Shown here one piece after another: positions 1-10,974 of a stretch of DNA of 64,000 nucleotides (its first letter is position 1; each line of letters begins with the position of its first letter). The position numbers and the translations under genes are program-made. Source of the DNA: Anomaloglossus baeobatrachus (lineage: Eukaryota; Chordata; Amphibia; Anura; Aromobatidae); assembly GCF_048569485.1 (NCBI RefSeq), contig NC_134364.1:127467408-127531407 (forward strand), in the 5' to 3' direction. The notes below the pieces were generated by a model. It searched no databases, was not told where the DNA came from, and worked only from the letters and a program-made list of their open reading frames with translations.

Positions 1-310
1 CCCTCCTGTACGCCGTCTCTCCCCGCGTCCCCCCCCCTCCTGTACGCCGTCTCTCCCCGCGTCCCCCCCCCCTCCTGTACGCCGTCTCTCCCCGCGTCCC
101 CCCCCCTCCTGTACGCCGTCTCTCCCCGCGTCCCCCCCCCTCCTGTACGCCGTCTCTCCCCGCGTCCCCCCCCCTCCTGTACGCCGTCTCTCCCCGCGTC
201 CCCCCCCCTCCTGTACGCCGTCTCTCCCCGCGTCCCCCCCTCCTGTACGCCGTCTCTCCCCGCGTCCCCCCCTCCTGTACGCCGTCTCCCCCCGCGTCCC
301 CCCCTCCTGT
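1..310. repeat. C-rich minisatellite, ~34-bp unit, in SMG5 intron 1
   Basis: About nine head-to-tail copies of a unit containing CTCCTGTACGCCGTCTC followed by a CCCGCGT box and a C-run of 5-9 bases. Copies differ mainly in C-run length. The array runs off the left edge. It lies in the first intron of SMG5, whose donor site is at 507-508 on the minus strand. Confidence 0.95.
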
Positions 311-506
311 ATGCCGTCTGCCCCTCCTGTATGCCCCTCTCCTGTACGCCGTTTCCCTCCACGCATCTCCCACCTATACGCCCCCCTCCCAGCATCATCC
401 CCTTCTGTACACCTTCAACCCACTTGTCTCCCCCTATGTCCCACCGTCCCCCGATGTCCCACCCCTTCTATACGCCTTCTCCCATGTGCCCCCTCTCCGG
501 CCCCTC
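311..506. other. Rest of the visible SMG5 intron 1, C/T-rich, no gene
   Basis: Degenerate continuation of the neighbouring array (repeated CTGTA(C/T)GCC and CCCCTCC pieces) that fades into ordinary intron. The short open frames here are compositional and have no support as exons. Confidence 0.6.
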
Positions 507-508
507 AC

Positions 509-576
509 CTGTACAGCCGCTTGGTGTGCAGCACCTTGGCCTCGGGCTCGCTGCTGTCGGCGGCTCCCTGGCTCAT
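509..576 (-). CDS. SMG5: SMG5, first coding exon (partial gene)
   Basis: Seen: on the minus strand an ATG at 576-574 opens 22 codons plus two bases, ending at a consensus donor (CAG then GTGAGG, GT at 508-507). The translation starts MSQGAADSS and continues EPEAKVLHTKRLY, almost identical to the start of vertebrate SMG5 as I recall it. Known: SMG5 is a 14-3-3-like and PIN-domain factor of nonsense-mediated mRNA decay. It binds phosphorylated UPF1 with SMG7 and promotes its dephosphorylation and decay of the target mRNA. Only the N-terminal stub is here; the 14-3-3-like, helical-hairpin and degenerate PIN regions lie beyond the left edge. The splice leaves phase 2, so the next exon must supply the last base of an Arg codon. 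The CpG-rich sequence just upstream fits a housekeeping promoter. Its place next to TMEM79 in head-to-head orientation matches the mammalian arrangement and strengthens the call. Confidence 0.9.
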
Positions 577-770
577 GATTGCAGTCTGTACGGAGACACC
601 GCGTCCACCATATCTGTCTGTCACCGGCAAATCATCGCGAGAGCAAGGCGACAGGCGAGAGAGGGCGGCACCAACGGGGCGGAGCTAACGGGAATGACGT
701 CAGCGGCAGCGCGCGGGAATCGTGTTAAGCAGATTTACCTCCGAGAGAATCGGCGCGGGGGGGAGTCCGT
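577..770. promoter_or_regulatory. CpG-rich promoter region of SMG5, possibly bidirectional
   Basis: This is the only CpG-rich non-repetitive stretch between the SMG5 start codon and the first minisatellite. It holds a GC box (GGGGCGG, 676-682) and a perfect palindromic CRE (TGACGTCA, 695-702), with no TATA box at the usual distance. From memory, human SMG5 and TMEM79 start within about 100 bp of each other, so the first non-coding exon of TMEM79 may also start here. No donor for such an exon can be named with confidence. Confidence 0.55.
695..702. promoter_or_regulatory. Consensus CRE palindrome
   Basis: Exact TGACGTCA about 120 bp upstream of the SMG5 ATG, 13 bp beyond a GC box. CREB/ATF-family sites are typical of TATA-less, CpG-rich and bidirectional promoters. 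Binding is inferred. Confidence 0.5.
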
Positions 771-774
771 GCAG

Positions 775-2756
775 TGTGCACAGAGGAGCGCGTGCACAGA
801 GGAGCGCGTGCACAGAGGAGCGCGTGCATAGTGCAGGGTGTAACGTGCACAGAGGAGCGCGTGCACAGAGGAGCGCGTGCACAGAGGAGCGCGTGCACAG
901 AGGAGCGCGTGCACAGAGGAGCGTGTGCATAGTGCAGGGTGTAACGTGCACAGAGGAGCGCGTGCACAGAGGAGCGCGTGCACAGAGGAGCGCGTGCACA
1001 GAGGAGCGCGTGCACAGAGGAGCGCGTGCACAGAGGAGCGCGTGCAGTGCGGGGTGTAACGTGTACAGAGGAGCGTGTGTAGTGCGGGGTGTAACGTGCA
1101 CAGAGGAGCGTGTGTAGTGCGGGGTGTAACGTGTACAGAGGAGCGTGTGTAGTGCGGGGTGTAACGTGTACAGAGGAGCGTGTATAGTGCGGGGTGTAAC
1201 GTGTACAGAGGAGCGTGTATAGCGCGGGGTGTAACGTGTACAGAGGAGCGTGTGTATAGCGCGGGGTGTAACGTGTACAGAGGAGCGTGTATAGTGCGGG
1301 GTGTAACGTGTACAGAGGAGCGTGTGTAGTGCGGGGTGTAACGTGTACAGAGGAGCGTGTGTAGTGCGGGGTGTAACGTGTACAGAGGAGCGTGTGTATA
1401 GCGCGGGGTGTAACGTGTACAGAGGAGCGTGTGTATAGCGCGGGGTGTAACGTGTACAGAGGAGCGTGTATAGCGCGGGGTGTAACGTGTACAGAGGAGC
1501 GTGTATAGCGCGGGGTGTAACGTGTACAGAGGAGCGTGTATAGCGCGGGGTGTAACGTGTACAGAGGAGCGTGTATAGCGCGGGGTGTAACGTGTACAGA
1601 GGAGCGTGTGTAGTGCGGGGTGTAACGTGTACAGAGGAGCGTGTGTAGTGCGGGGTGTAACGTGTACAGAGGAGCGTGTGTAGTGCGGGGTGTAACGTGT
1701 ACAGAGGAGCGTGTGTATAGTGCGGGGTGTAACGTGTACAGAGGAGCGTGTATAGCGCGGGGTGTAACGTGTACAGAGGAGCGTGTATAGCGCGGGGTGT
1801 AACGTGTACAGAGGAGCGTGTGTAGTGCGGGGTGTAACGTGTACAGAGGAGCGTGTGTATAGCGCGGGGTGTAACGTGTACAGAGGAGTGTGTATAGTGC
1901 GGGGTGTAACGTGTACAGAGGAGCGTGTATAGCGCGGGGTGTAACGTGTACAGAGGAGCGTGTATAGTGCGGGGTGTAACGTGTACAGAGGAGCGTGTGT
2001 ATAGTGCGGGGTGTAACGTGTACAGAGGAGTGTGTGTATAGTGCGGGGTGTAACGTGTACAGAGGAGTGTGTATAGTGCTGGGTGTAACGTGTACAGAGG
2101 AGTGTGTATAGTGCGGGGTGTAACGTGTACAGAGGAGCGTGTGTATAGTGCGGGGTGTAACGTGTACAGAGGAGTGTGTATAGTGCGGGGTGTAACGTGT
2201 ACAGAGGAGCGTGTGTATAGTGCGGGGTGTAACGTGTACAGAGGAGTGTGTATAGTGCGGGGTGTAACGTGTACAGAGGAGCGTGTGTATAGTGCGGGGT
2301 GTAACGTGTACAGAGGAGCGTGTGTATAGTGCGGGGTGTAACGTGTACAGAGGAGCGTGTGTAGTGCGGGGTGTAACGTGTACAGAGGAGCGTGTGTAGT
2401 GCGGGGTGTAACGTGTACAGAGGAGCGTGTGTAGTGCGGGGTGTAACGTGTACAGAGGAGCGTGTATAGTGCGGGGTGTAACGTGTACAGAGGAGCGTGT
2501 ATAGTGCGGGGTGTAACGTGTACAGAGGAGCGTGTGTATAGTGCGGGGTGTAACGTGTACAGAGGAGCGCGTATAGTGCGGGGTGTAACGTGTACAGAGG
2601 AGCGTGTATAGTGCGGGGTGTAACGTGTACAGAGGAGCGTGTGTAGTGCGGGGTGTAACGTGTACAGAGGAGCGTGTGTATAGTGCGGGGTGTAACGTGT
2701 ACAGAGGAGCGTGTATAGTGCGGGGTGTAACGTGTACAGAGGAGTGTGTGTATATA
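775..2756. repeat. Minisatellite, 16-bp core expanding to ~36-bp composite units
   Basis: Between 775 and 1050 the unit is a pure 16-bp repeat (ACAGAGGAGCGCGTGC). From there on, the unit alternates that core (now ACAGAGGAGCGTGTGT) with a spacer, AGTGCGGGGTGTAACGTGT, optionally preceded by AT. The composite unit is 34-38 bp in some 45 copies. The array is cut by the Tc1 element at the TA at 2755-2756 and resumes at 8050. Confidence 0.95.
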
Positions 2757-3066
2757 CACTGTGTGCAGAATTATTAGGCAAGTTGTTTTTTTAGAGGATT
2801 TTTTTTATCATTGATCAACAACTATGTTCTCAATCAACCCAAAAGACTCAAATATCAAAGCTTAATATTTTTGGCAGTTGGAGCGGTTTTCAGATTTGTC
2901 TGTCTTAGGAGGATCTGTTTTGCAGGTGACTATTACTGTGCAGAATTATTAGGCAACTTAATAAAAACCAAATCTATTCCCATCTCACTTGTTTATTTTC
3001 ACCAGGTAATCCAATATAACTGCACAAAATGCAGAAATAAACATTTCTGACATGCAAAAACAAAAC

Positions 3067-3366
3067 CCTAAAAGACTATATTACTTACCGGTAATGGGAT
3101 TTTCCTGAGTCGACGACAGCACCCACGAGAGAGGGATCCGCCCCCTTCAGGACAGGAAACCTACAGATAAAAAGGGGCGGTCCCCCTCCCTCGTCAGTTG
3201 GTTGCAGAGACCGGGAGAGGAACCGCCAAAGAATTAGTAAATAACACAGATGAAGCCCAGGACATCCGAAGCGTGAGAAAAAACAAACAAAGAAAGGGCA
3301 GGGGTGTAAAGGGTGCTGTCGTCGACTCAGGAAAATCCCATTACCGGTAAGTAATATAGTCTTTTC
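3067..3366. repeat. Palindromic MITE-like unit with ~54-bp inverted ends
   Basis: AAAAGACTATATTACTTACC at 3067 and its complement ending at 3366 form near-perfect inverted repeats of about 54 bp that meet GACAGCACCC motifs on both sides. The centre palindrome TTACCGGTAA occurs in each arm. It may be a MITE by itself or the folded left end of the larger element. Confidence 0.7.
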
Positions 3367-4419
3367 CTTTCGTCACGACAGCACCCACGAGAGACTTAGA
3401 GAGAAGACACACTGAGGGCGGGACAACCACGGGAAGAGCCAAGCTGCCAAACGGAAGGCCAGTGGAAGAACCAAAGGTCAGCCGGCAGAGCCCGGAAAGC
3501 GGAAGGAGAAGACCAGGTCACTGTCCTACCAAACCGTTGAGACATCCGCCACAGCCACCAAGTAGGAGGCCACCTCGCAGGAGACGATCCGTCACCGGGG
3601 AGGACAGGAGAACAGGCTGCACCACCGACGCGAGGGAAACCGAAGCCCACAGCCACCGGGGCAAAGGACGGCACGACACCAGAGGAGCACAGCCGGAACC
3701 CTGAAAGACAAAAAACAAAAGACGCATCCAGCCGCCAAGGGGCCGCCGAGTGACCCGGGGGGGGGAGGGGACAGCGCCACCCCCCAAGCAAGGACGCGAA
3801 AGGAAGGAAGGGAGAAAGAGCACACGACAGAGAGGGGCAAGAAGAGCGCAAAGGGGAGGGCGCCCAACCCCAGAGCAAGACCCCCGGGAGGAGAGCCGGT
3901 AGACGGACTGGCTGGCAGTGGCCCCCAGTCGGAAGGAAGCGCATAACCCCACAGAACCCGCAAGACGGGATGTAAACAGGGCACCCAGGGCAGAAACTGT
4001 CACCCGGAGGGGACCGACCGAGAGACCCAAAACCCCACCCGACAGGAGAATGGCAGAACAGAGGACAACGGAATACAGCAGACGAGGAGGTAGGAAGAGA
4101 GGCCAGGAAGAGCAACCACAGCCGACCACAAGGTCGAGTGCAGCATCAGCAACGCCCCGACAAAAACACACCAGCAAGGGGAGTCCTACGACGCGGGGGG
4201 GGGAGGAAGGGACTCCGCGACAGGAGGGCTGGCCGGGACGGAAGAACCCAGGGGCCCCGAATAAGCGCGCCACCAGGAGGGAGAACCAGGGACGGCAGGG
4301 CTGGAAGGGAGCAGAAAGGAACACCAGAAGCGAAGCACGAAGCCCGAGGCGTCAGGGCCGGCGCAAGGCGGCAGAGGCGTAAGCCAGAACACAGGCCCCT
4401 GCGGTCCAAAGGCCACCAA

Positions 4420-6060
4420 GGCACAGAGGCCAAGAGACACAGATGCCAAGAGGCACAGAGGCCAAGAGGCACAGAGGCCAAGAGGCACAGAGGCCAAGAG
4501 GCACAGAGGGCCAGAGACACAGAGGGCCAGAGGCCACAAGCCCAGAGGCCACAAGCCCAGAGGCACAGAAGCCCAGAGGCACAGAAGTCCAGAGGCACAG
4601 AAGCTCAGATGCACAGAAGCCCAGAGGCACAGAAGCCCAGAGGCACAGAAACACAGAGGCACAGAGGCCAAGAGGCCCCGAGGCAGGAGACACAGAGGCA
4701 CAGAGGCCAAGAGACACAGAGGCCAAGAGGCACAGAGGGCAGGAGGCCAGTAGACATAGAGGGCAGGAGACACAGAGGCCCGAGGCCAGGAGGCCCAGAA
4801 GCAGGAGGCCAGGATGCACAGAGGCACGGGGCCCCGGGGCCCAAGGCCGGGAGGGCCAGAGGCCAGGAAGCCACAGAGGCCCACAAGCCACAAAGGCCAG
4901 GGGGCCCAGAGACCGGGAAGGCCGGAGGCCAGGAGGCAAGGAAGCACAGAGGCCAGGAGGCAACAGAGGCATGCGGCCAGGAAGCACAAGGCACCGAGGC
5001 CAGGAGGCAGAGAAACCCGAGGCCAGAAGGCAGAGAAACCCGAGGCCAGGAGGTACAGAGGCCAGGAGGTACAGAGGCCCGAGGCCAGGAGGTACAGAGG
5101 CCAGGAGGCACAGAGGCCCAAGGCCAGGAGGCACAGAGGCCCAAGGCCAAGAGGGACAGAGGCACGAGGACAGGAAGTACGAGGCCAAGAATCACGAGGG
5201 CCGGAGCACGAGGCCAGGAAGCACGAAGTCAAGGAGCACGAGACCCGGAGGCACCGAAGACCGAGGCCCCGAAGCACAGAAGCCCGGAGGCCCAGAGGCC
5301 ACACAGACGCAGAGGCCCACACAGACGCAGAGGCCCACACAGGCGCAGAGGCCCACACAGGCGCAGAGGCCCACACAGGCGCAGAGGCCCACACAGACAC
5401 AGAGGCCCAAACAGGCGCAGAGGCCCAAACAGGCGCAGAGGCCCACACAGGCGCAGAGGCCAAACCGGCACAGAGGCCAAACCGGCACAGAAGGCCAAAC
5501 CGGCACAGGAGGCCAAACCGGCACAGGAGGCCAACCGGCACCGAGGCCAACAGGCATAAGGGCCACAGAAGCCAGGAGGCCCCGAGGCCACAAAAGCCAG
5601 GAGGCCACAGAAGCCAGGAGGCCCGGAGGCCACAGAAGCCAGGAGGCCCGGAGGCCACAGAAGCCAGGAGGCCCGAGGCCACAGAAGCCCAGAGGCCACA
5701 GAAGCCAAGAGGCCCGGAGCCACAGAATCCAAGAGTCCTGGAGGCCACACAGGCCCGGAGGCCACAGAGGTCAGGAGGACACAGAGACCCCGGAGGACAC
5801 AGAGGCCCGGCGGACACAGGGGCCAGGAGGCCACCGGGGCCAGGAGACCACAGACGACCACAGAGGACACAGGAGGCCACAGAGGGCAGGAGGCCACAAG
5901 GCCAGAAGTCCACATAGGCCAGGAGGATACAGGGGCCAGGAGGCCACAGAGGTCAGGAGGCCACAGGGGCCAGGTTCCACCGAGGCCAGGAGGTCATAGG
6001 GGCCAGGAGGCCACAGGGGCCCAGGAGCTCAGAGGCAGGAGGCACAGAGGCCACCGAGCA
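4420..6060. repeat. GC-rich tandem array, 15-18-bp AGGCACAGAGGCCA-type units
   Basis: Internal array of the nested element. Sub-blocks differ: 15-16-bp AGGCACAGAGGCCAAG units at 4430-4700, mixed GAGGCCAGGAG units to 5270, 18-bp GAGGCCCACACAGGCGCA units at 5300-5460, CACAGAAGCCAGGAGGC units at 5560-5720, and GAGGACACAGAG types to 6050. The unit has no stops in several frames, so open frames of 200-575 codons arise on both strands as by-products. Confidence 0.92.
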
Positions 6061-6849
6061 CAGACCAAGAGGGCACCCCGGCTCACACCCCAGGGCAGAC
6101 ACCACCAGGACGCCGGCCACAGCACAGCAGGAGGGACGCTGCCGGCAGAGGGACTGACCTAGAAGGGGAGCAACCCCGGACAGAAGGGCTGGCAGAGATC
6201 GACAGCCGAGCCCCCCCTGAACCGCAGGAGCACAGCTTTCGGGCCACCGACGCTGAGACAGACCGCGGACGCGGCAGGCCCAGGACACCCCCCCCACGTG
6301 CACACGCCGTGCAGCGGCGAAGACGCAGGCACGCGTCAGGGAGAGGCTCCGGCCCGACCGCCACAGACTCACCAGCACCGCAGCGTCCGGCCAGGATGGA
6401 GGGGACCACGGGCTTCACTAGGAACCTTCCCGGCCGCTCCCCCGGAAGCGCTCCTGCATACTTCCGGGTCACTGCAGCAGGGAAGCGTGCACTGTCGACG
6501 CGGCAGGGCCCCCCCCGCCGCGCACATCGATCCGGTAGAAGCACACCCTGAAGCAGGCGTCATATCCCCGGAGGCAAAGCCGGACCAGGAGAAAGAGGAC
6601 GAGGTGCACCGGAGGACGGAGTCCACGAGGGGAGCTCCACCGACCGTGCTTCCAGATCCAGAGCTCCGCCGTTCCCTTGGAGACCGCACGGACTCAACAG
6701 GACCCAGGCACTGTAGGTTCCGATCCCAGCAGGACAGGAAACCAACTGATGAGGGAGGGGGACCGCCCCTTTTTATCTGTAGGTTTCCTGTCCTGAAGGG
6801 GGCGGATCCCTCTCTCGTGGGTGCTGTCGTGACGAAAGGAAAAAATGAG

Positions 6850-7832
6850 TGCCCAATATAACCACCTTTCTTTCTGATGACACTCAGCAGCCACCATCCA
6901 TAGATTCTGTCACTGCTTGATCTGTTTACATTGCGTGCAGCAGCCACCACAGCCTCCAGACACTGCTCCCAGAGGTCTACTGTTTTCCCTCCCTGTAGAT
7001 CTCACGTTGTATTAGGGACCACAGGTTCTCTATGGGGTTCAGATCAGGTAAAAAAGGAGGCCATGTCATTATTTTTTGATCTTTTAGACCTTCACTGGCC
7101 AGCCATGCTGTGGAGTAGTTGGATGCATGTGATGGAGCATTGTCATGTATGAAAATCATGTTTTTCTGGAACGATACCGACTTCTTCCTGTAGCACTGCT
7201 TGAAGAAGTTGTCTTCCAGAAACTGGCAGTAGGTCTGGGAGTTGTGCTTTACTCCATCCTCAACCCGAAAAGTCCCACAAGTTAATCTTTGATGATCCCA
7301 GCCCATATCAGACCCCACCTCCACCTTGCTGGCGTCGGAGTGGAGCTCTCTGCCCTTTACTGATCCAGCCTCCGGCCCATCCATCTGCCCATCAAGAGTC
7401 ACTCTCATTTCATCAGTCCATAAAACCTTTGAAAATCAGTCTTAAGATCTTTCTTGGCCCAGTCTTGACCTTTTATCTCATGTTTCTTGGTCAGAGGTGG
7501 TGGTTTTCAGCCTTCCTTACCTTGGCCATGTCCCTGAGTATGGCACACCTTGTGCTTTTTGATACTCCAGTAACGTTGCAGCTCTGAAATATGGCCAAAC
7601 TGGTGGCAAATGGCATCTTGGCAGCTTCACGCTTGATTTTCCTCAATTCATGGGCAGTTATTTTGCGCCTTTTTTTGCCCAACACGCTTCTTGCGACCCT
7701 GTTGGCTATTTGCCATGAAACGCTTGATTGTTCGGTGATCACGCTTCAAACATTTGGCAATTTCAAGACCTCTGCAAGACATCTCACAATTTTGGACTTT
7801 TCAGAGCCCGTCAAATCTCTCTTCTGACCCAT
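6850..7832 (-). pseudogene. Tc1/mariner transposase remnant
   Basis: Reading minus: a start MGQKRDLTGSEKSKIV at 7832, then a helix-turn-helix block (7742-7491; KKRRKITAHELRKIKREAA, TGVSKSTRCAILRDMAKV), then the catalytic half (7408-6977) with FIHDNAPSHASN for the second Asp, WPPFLPDLNPIENLW for the third acidic residue, and a tail with VIRKKGGYIGH near 6870. The pieces are in different frames: there is a stop after the first 28 or so codons and at least two frameshifts or stops later, so no active enzyme can be made. The N-terminal DNA-binding and C-terminal DDE parts are otherwise in order and near normal length (~340 residues). Decay is moderate, so the copy is an old autonomous element, not a MITE. 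Confidence 0.85.
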
Positions 7833-8049
7833 TTTGCCAAAGGAAAGAAAGTTGCCTAATAATTAAGCACACCTTATATGGGGTGTTGATGTCATTACAC
7901 CGCACCCCTCCTCATTACAGAGAGGCACATCACCTGATTTACTTAGTTGGTAGTTGGCTCTCAGCGTATACAGCTTGGAGTAGGACGACATGTATAACAA
8001 GTATCATGTGAGCAAAATACTAATTTGCCTAATAATTCTGCACACAGTG

Positions 8050-9163
8050 TAGTGCAGGGTGTAACGTGTACTGAAGAGTGTGGGTATAGTGCGGGTGTAA
8101 CGTGTACTGAGGAGTGGGTGTACTGTGTGCTGTAGTGTGGGGATATAATGTATACCACAAGGTATAACATAAGCTGTACCGGAGTGTGTACAGTGCAGGG
8201 GTGGAATGTGAGTGTGGATAGTGGGGTGGTATAACTTATATTGTCCAGGGGTATAACGTATACCTGGGGCGTATAGTGCGGGGGCATAAAGTATACCAGG
8301 GGTATTTTGCGGAGGTATAATGTGCACCTGGGGGTGTATAGTGCGGAGGTATAATGTGCACCTGGGGGTGTGTATAGTGCAGAGGTATAATGTACACCTT
8401 GGGGTGTATAGTGTGGAGGTATAATGTGAATCTGGGGGTGTATAGTGCGGGGGAGTAGTGTGCACCTGGGGGATCTATAGTGCAGTGTATGATGTGTAGC
8501 GGGGGGGTGTAATGTCTGTGTTGTATAGTATACAGAGTTGTGCAGTGTGCTTGTGTAATGTGTACCAGGTGGTGTATGGGGGAGCAAGGGGATTTATAGT
8601 GTGGGGATATAACGAGTATTTAGGGTATAGTGCGGGGCTATAGCGTTTACCAGGGGTGTATAGCGTGTGGTATAACATGTACTGCAGGTATAGTGTGGGG
8701 ACATATGGGGGGGGTCTTTACTGGGGGGTAGTATGTGTACTGTAGGGTGTATATTTCAGGGGTGTAACATGTACTATGAGGTGTATAGTGTGATGGTATG
8801 TGTACAGTAGGGCATAGTGATGGGTTATGGTGGTGTAATGTGTACCAGGTGGTGTATAGTGCAGGTTTTAATGTGTACCAGGGGTATAGTTTAGGGGCTA
8901 TAATGCGTACCGGGGGGTGTATATTGCGGGAGTATAACATGAACCAGGAGGTGTATAGTGTGGGGGTATAATGTGTAGCAGAGGATGTTGGGTGCTGGGG
9001 TGTAATATGTACCAAGTAGTATATAGTGCGTGAGTGGAACATGTACTGGGGATGTATAACGTGTACCAGCGAGTGGTATAGTGTAAGGGTACCTAGGGGT
9101 GTAGTGCAGGGATGTAACATGTATTGGAGGTGTAGTGCGAGGGTATAACTTGATCTGGGGTTG
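8050..9163. repeat. Degenerate right half of the 775-2756 minisatellite field
   Basis: The first units after the Tc1 element (AGTGCAGGGTGTAACGTGTA, 8051-8070) are those seen before it. They then decay into irregular units of about 30 bp built from TATAGTG, GGGGGTATAA and TGTGTACC(A/T)GG. The decay contrasts with the uniform left half. No gene is seen. Confidence 0.85.
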
Positions 9164-9168
9164 TATAG

Positions 9169-10309
9169 TGTGACGCCCTGGCAAAACCAGGTAGTCACAG
9201 AAGTAGTCCACGGTCCTTGATTCCAACACAAAAACCCACACCCTGGTACAATACACAGCCATTAAAGCCTAGCCACCCCCTCATGACAATAGGGACACAC
9301 CAGTGGGCGGGATCAGGCGGATGAGAACGTCCTGAGGTATCAGGGGCGGGAACACAGTAGAACAGTGGACACTGTAGTCAAGCACTGACAGTTGAAGTGG
9401 AGAGTTGACCGTTTGACAGTGTAGTTAGGGGTAGGGGCCCCTGGACTACCGGACTAGGTGGCAGACGGCAAGCAGGACCATAGGCGACGGAGATCCGGTT
9501 GCGGAAGACCTTAAGTGGACCGGGGCAGGATTGTAGTCTGCCGGTGCTGACAGCGGGAATCCGGTCCGGAGGCCGTGCACAGTCGGGGTACCTGGACCCT
9601 AGGACGAGGAAGGTTGCATGCCCCCTTGTTAATTGACCAGCCTGGGACAAGGTTTCAGGCCTTGTTCCACAGAAGCCCAGAGAGCAAAACTGAAGCCCAA
9701 CGCGGGGGATAGGGTGTCCATCAGAAACCACAGAGATCCCAAGGGTCAGGTTTCGTGGGCCACAACTCCCAAACATACACAGTACCGGGAGTGGACTTCC
9801 CCGTTCCAAGCGGAGTTGTCCGAGCGAAGACACAAACACTGAGTGCAGGAGGAAGGGACCCCTGTTTGCTACACCCGGGTGTGGGACCTGAATACACCCA
9901 CCAAAGGCGACCGGTCACCGGCAACTTGGTTTACCACTGGACTTGTGTGTGATTCTTTGAACTTGAGTACACCATTGATCCCCGGTCCAAACCGACACGC
10001 CACCTCCAGCAGCCATTACTCCCGCGTACTTGGGCCCCGGGACTACTCCTCTCCTACCTGTGGAGGGGATCCCATATTGCTGCCCCGCTCCATCAGCCTC
10101 GGGGGCCCCATCACCAGGCAGCGGCAGTGCTACCAATACCTCACCGCAACCCACAGGTGGCGTCACAGACACATCAACCCCCTGTAAATACTCCTTTCCT
10201 ACGGTTGTGAGGACGGCCGTGCCAGCCCGGGTCTGGTCACCACGTGAGCCGCAGCAACGAACCTGGATCTCAGCGGCCCCAGAAGCGGCAGTGGCCCTTG
10301 TCTGCAACA
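9169..10309. mobile_element. Solo LTR of an LTR retroelement (fossil)
   Basis: A 1141-bp unit begins TGTGACGCCC and ends GCAACA (canonical TG...CA) and is flanked by the identical 5-bp sequence TATAG at 9164-9168 and 10310-10314. No internal retroviral-type coding region is present, so it reads as a single LTR left by recombination between the two LTRs of a former element. Family not resolved. It sits within the degenerate minisatellite and so is younger than it. Confidence 0.8.
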
Positions 10310-10314
10310 TATAG

Positions 10315-10970
10315 TGCAGTGGTATATCATGTATCGGGGATGTTTAGTGCAGGGGTATACAGTGTACCGGGTTGTATAGTGTGGGGGTGTAATATGTATA
10401 AAGTGGCGTTTATGCAGGAGTTGAACATGTACCAGGGGGGTGTATTTGTGTGTGTGTGGTGTATAGATCAGGGGTAGAATGTGTACCGGGGGAACGTATA
10501 TTGTGCAGGGGTATAATGTGTTCTGACGGATGTGTGTGTGTGTATAATATATTGTACCTGGGAGTATAGTGTGGGATGTAACATTTACTGGGGTGGTATA
10601 ATGTGTACCAGAGGGTGTATAGTGCAGGAGAATAACATGTAGCAGGGGGTGTTTGCTGTGGGTGTGTGTATAGTGCCGGGGTATAAGTGTACCGGGTTAT
10701 ATAGTGGGGAGGCTGAATATGTACCAGGTGGTGTACCGCTATGGTAGAACGTGTACAGTGGGGTGGTATAGTGTGGGGGGCCATGTGTGCAGGGGGGGTT
10801 ATAATGCAGAGGTATAATGTGTACTGGGGCGGTGTATAGTGTAGGGTTACAACGTGTACCTTGCAGTATATAATGTCTACCATTGGGCAGAGTTTAGTGT
10901 GGGGGTAGAATGTGTATCGGGGGGAGTATATTGTTCCTGGGGTAGTGAGTTCTGTTACTCGGTCCCATCT
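10315..10970. repeat. Degenerate minisatellite remnants
   Basis: Continues the irregular ~30-bp TATAGTGCAGGGGTATAA-type units interrupted by the solo LTR. No coding signal. Confidence 0.8.
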
Positions 10971-10974
10971 TTTC

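Larger units (their letters stand above)
3067..6842. mobile_element. Non-autonomous DNA element nested inside the Tc1/mariner copy
   Basis: The right end (about 6746-6840) is the inverted complement of 3105-3205 over roughly 90 bp, including ACGACAGCACCCACGAGAG and GATAAAAAGGGGCGGTCC. The outermost 28 bp of the right end also has an exact inverted partner at 3367-3394. No transposase is visible; most of the interior is a GC-rich tandem array. The left end is complex: a 300-bp palindromic unit (3067-3366) sits in front of the second terminal copy. Flanking AAAA on both sides could be the target duplication but the run of A makes this uncertain. Superfamily not assigned. Confidence 0.7.
2757..8049 (-). 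mobile_element. Tc1/mariner DNA transposon, transposase on minus strand, with nested insertion
   Basis: The ends are inverted: CACTGTGTGCAGAATTATT at 2757 and its complement ending at 8049, flanked by TA at 2755-2756 and 8050-8051, the target duplication of this superfamily. The GCAGAATTATTAGGCAA box recurs inside at 2940, as expected for long terminal repeats with two binding sites. The transposase remnant lies at 6850-7832. About 3.8 kb (3067-6842) is a foreign insertion between the left terminal repeat and the end of the transposase, so the element proper is about 1.5 kb. It landed in the flanking minisatellite, which continues on both sides. Confidence 0.92.

Noticed and set aside
700-2781. 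693- and 674-codon minus-strand frames (LYTLHPALYT repeats)
   Set aside because: Translation of the 36-bp minisatellite; the two frames overlap and carry the same peptide in alternating order.
3396-6378. Several 130-575-codon frames in the nested DNA element
   Set aside because: GC-rich tandem units without stops; no transposase motif or other domain could be recognised in any of them.
8050-9260. Frames of 150-200 codons with YTPxxIHY peptides
   Set aside because: Products of the degenerate minisatellite; repetitive Thr/Tyr/His content and no start context.
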